Source of the DNA: Cocos nucifera
Taxonomy: Eukaryota; Streptophyta; Magnoliopsida; Arecales; Arecaceae
Assembly: GCA_006176705.1 (NCBI GenBank)
Contig: QRFJ01006019.1
Location: 1 to 64,000 of the forward strand
Length of the DNA stretch: 64,000 nt
Reading direction: 5' to 3'
Position numbers and translations under genes: made by a program. This document shows positions 61,719 through 64,000 of the stretch, piece after piece. Numbering within the stretch: the first letter of the stretch is position 1; each line of letters opens with the position of its first letter. Under the pieces are notes generated by a model. It was not told the DNA's origin and searched no databases. It was given only the letters and a program-made list of their open reading frames with translations.

Positions 61719-64000
61719 ATGTCTGCCTCCAACCCATTGGCACGTATCCTGGACACACATAGACTGACCAGATTCCAATTATAAAGATTGGCTCAAGAAC
61801 TATAAAATAGTTTTGGTTTTCGAGAAATTAACCCATGTATTGGACCAAGACCCTCCCACCTTACTAGCCCGTCCATCCACTGAACAAAGAGCGTCTCTGG
61901 AAAAGTGGATAGATGAAGATAATAAGACCAGATATTACATGTTGGGCTCGATGTCTGATGAGCTCCAGCGCCAACATGAAGATATCGGGACTGCTCATCA
62001 AATGTTGGCTCACCTTGTAGGAGATGTTTGGTGAACAGAGTCGCGCAGCCAAGTATCAAGTCATGAAATGACTTTTTAAGGCTAAGATGCGTGATGGGCA
62101 GTCGGTCCAAGATCACTGTCTAATGTTGATCAAGGACATGGAAGAGCTTGAGAAGCTCGGTGTGAAGTTGGACTTAGATCTGCAGAACGATATGATTCTG
62201 CAATCCTTGACTGATGCATATGGGCAATTCATCATGAATTACCACATGCATAAACTTCAAAATTCCTTGGCCGAATTAATGAATATGCTGGTTACCGCTG
62301 AGCTTTCTATGAAAGGTTCTAAAGGCTCAGTTCTTGCTATGGAATGGACTTCTTCCAAAAGAAAGTCTTATGGAAAGAAAAAGAAGTCTGTGAAAAAGCA
62401 GAAGATGGAAGAAGCAAAAAAGAAGAAGGTAGAGCTGAGGAAAAAGGCCGATGTCAAAGGAAAGTATTTTCATTGCAACAGCAACGGCCATTGGAAGTAG
62501 AACTGTCCTACTAACCTGGCCACCCTGAAGAATAAGAAGGAAAGTCCTTCTGAAGGTATGCTCGTTATTCGAGCAAAATGTGAATGCCAAACGACCTAGG
62601 GATAGTCTAAACGACAGATATCTATGGCACCTGAGATTAGGTCATATAGCAGAAGATAGGATTAACAAATTGGAGAAAAATGGGCTATTGAGTCCATTGA
62701 CTTTTGAGTCATATCCAACTTGTGAATCTTGTCTCCAAGGCAAAATGACCAAACTCCCTTTTGTAGGACATGGGGAGAGGGCCACAGATCTCCTTGCCCT
62801 AGTACATACTGATGTGTGCGGCCCATTTGATGTGCCGGCTAGAGGCAATTTTGTCTACTTCATTACCTTTATCGATGATCTGTCTAGGTATGGGTATGTG
62901 TATCTTATGAGACATAAGTCTGAAGCTTTTGAAAAGTTCAAAGAATTCAGACATGAAGTAGAAAAACAAACTAGAAAAATCCATTAAGGTTCTTCGATCA
63001 GATCGAGGAGGTGAATACCTTAGCCGAGAATTCCTAGACTATCTCAAGGATAATGGCATAGTCTCTCAATGGACTCCACCAGGAACACCTCAACTCAATG
63101 GAATTTCAGAACGGAGAAATCGGACTCTATTGGATATGGTTCGATCCATGATGAGCTTCACAGACCTCCTGATTTTCTTTGGGGACATTCATTGTTAACT
63201 TCAATTTATCTACTGAATAGGGTTTCCTCTAAAACCGTTCCTACCACACCGTATGAGATATGGCACGGTAAGAAACCAAGTCTGAGTCATCTCAGAATTT
63301 GGGGTTGTCCGGCTCATGTTCAAAAGACAACAAGCGGATAAGTTAGAGTTTAGGTCCTTTAGAGCTCGATTCATAGGATATCCTAAAGAGTCATTAGGAT
63401 ACTATTTCTACATTCCAGAAGACCACAATGTGATTGTGAGTCGACATGCCATCTTTCTTGAAAAATAGTTTATTCAAGATAGCGGCATTGGAAAAGCAGA
63501 TCAAGCTTGATGAGAAAGTCTCACAAGTACAACGAGCTAAGGACCAATTGGAACCAAATCAGGTTGAGCCAATAAGAACACTACCTCCTCCACCTCGTAG
63601 ATCGGAAAGAGTTTTCCGTCCCCTGAAAGATACTTAGGTATTATTTCAGAGGAAGTAGAGAAAATATTCCTCGTAGGTAATGGTGCTCATGGTGATGATC
63701 CCAAAACCTACAATGAGGCGATATCAGATATCGACTCGAGAAATGGCTAGAGGCAATGCAGTCAAAATTGACTCGATGCACTCAAACCAAGTCTGGACCT
63801 TGGTAGATCCACTAGAAGGTATAGTACCTATTGGGTGTAAATGGATCTTCAAGAGAAAGATTGGTGTGGATGGGAATGTGGAGACATTCAAGGCTAGACT
63901 AGTGGCAAAAGGTTATAGTCAACATGAAGGCATTGACTATCAGGATACCTTTTCTCTAGTGGCTATGCTAAAATTCATCCGCACATTGCTTGCCGTTGCA
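61719..64000 (+). pseudogene. E4 gag-pol, partial, protease missing
   Basis: Gag starts at ATG 61719. The in-frame TGA after the VTK-equivalent (about 62068) and the knuckle TAG (62498-62500) match E2. GGTATGCTCGTTATT at about 62567 jumps straight to CGAGCAAAATGTGAATGCC, so protease and the start of the integrase linker are deleted (about 400 bp by comparison with E3). Integrase is otherwise full: LWHLRLGH, CESCLQGK, HTDVCGPF (D codon 62811), FITFIDDLSRY, LRSDRGGEY (D codon 63001) and NGISERRNRTL (E codon 63109). There is a frameshift near 62975. RT begins WIFKRKIG (about 63838) and is cut by the window edge. Confidence 0.92.

Larger units (their letters stand above)
57568..64000 (+). mobile_element. 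E4: copia element, protease deleted, runs off the window
   Basis: 5' LTR 57568-59848, primer site, leader, gag-pol to the edge within RT. The 3' half is outside the window. Hairpin, TATA region and the TAG in the gag knuckle place E4 with E2 rather than with E1 or E3. Confidence 0.92.

Overview
The window is nuclear DNA of a flowering plant, most likely a monocot. It has one intact, intron-rich receptor-kinase gene set in several kilobases of nested and decayed retrotransposons. The very long copia LTRs and the style of the repeats would fit a palm or a related monocot, but the species is a guess.

Region 1-6,100 holds a TA microsatellite, a minus-strand LINE remnant (about 480-1,036) and a gutted minus-strand Ty3/gypsy element (about 2,100-4,290, with a probable LTR up to about 5,400). 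Region 6,171-18,614 is the one complete gene, a 24-exon plus-strand LRR-VIII receptor-like kinase. It has a signal peptide, LRRs on 72-nt phase-2 exons, a malectin domain, one membrane helix and an RD kinase. The exons sum to 3,057 nt, or 1,018 codons plus stop, with no break. It resembles the At1g53430/At1g07650/RFK1 group.

Region 19,870-23,100 is a degraded Sirevirus-like copia LTR split by a clean solo LTR (20,821-22,680, target duplication AGTAT). The solo LTR contains about 24 copies of a 45-bp tandem repeat. A two-exon fragment of a SEN1/UPF1-type helicase follows on the minus strand (23,324-23,891).

From 27,079 to the right edge almost everything belongs to one copia family with LTRs of about 2.3 kb and a leader of about 1.9 kb. 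I call the copies E1 to E4 and a trace E5. E1 (27,079-37,619, +) is full length with target duplication TATAT. A truncated LTR (41,156-42,432) is abutted by E3 (+, from 42,433). E3 is interrupted in its leader by E2 (45,365-53,556, -, target duplication TGCTG). E3 ends abruptly in reverse transcriptase, passes through about 35 bp of another copy (E5) and meets the 5' LTR of E4 (57,568 to the edge, +). None of the four can make an intact polyprotein. E1 has all domains but many frameshifts. E2 lacks the integrase core, E3 lacks most of RT and RNase H, and E4 lacks protease.

The most interesting signals are RNA- or DNA-level structures shared by this family. There is a hairpin in U3 whose arms differ between copies but stay paired, and a long stem-loop in the leader that E2 happened to insert into. 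Gag stop codons are also shared between separately inserted copies, which suggests that already defective copies were amplified.
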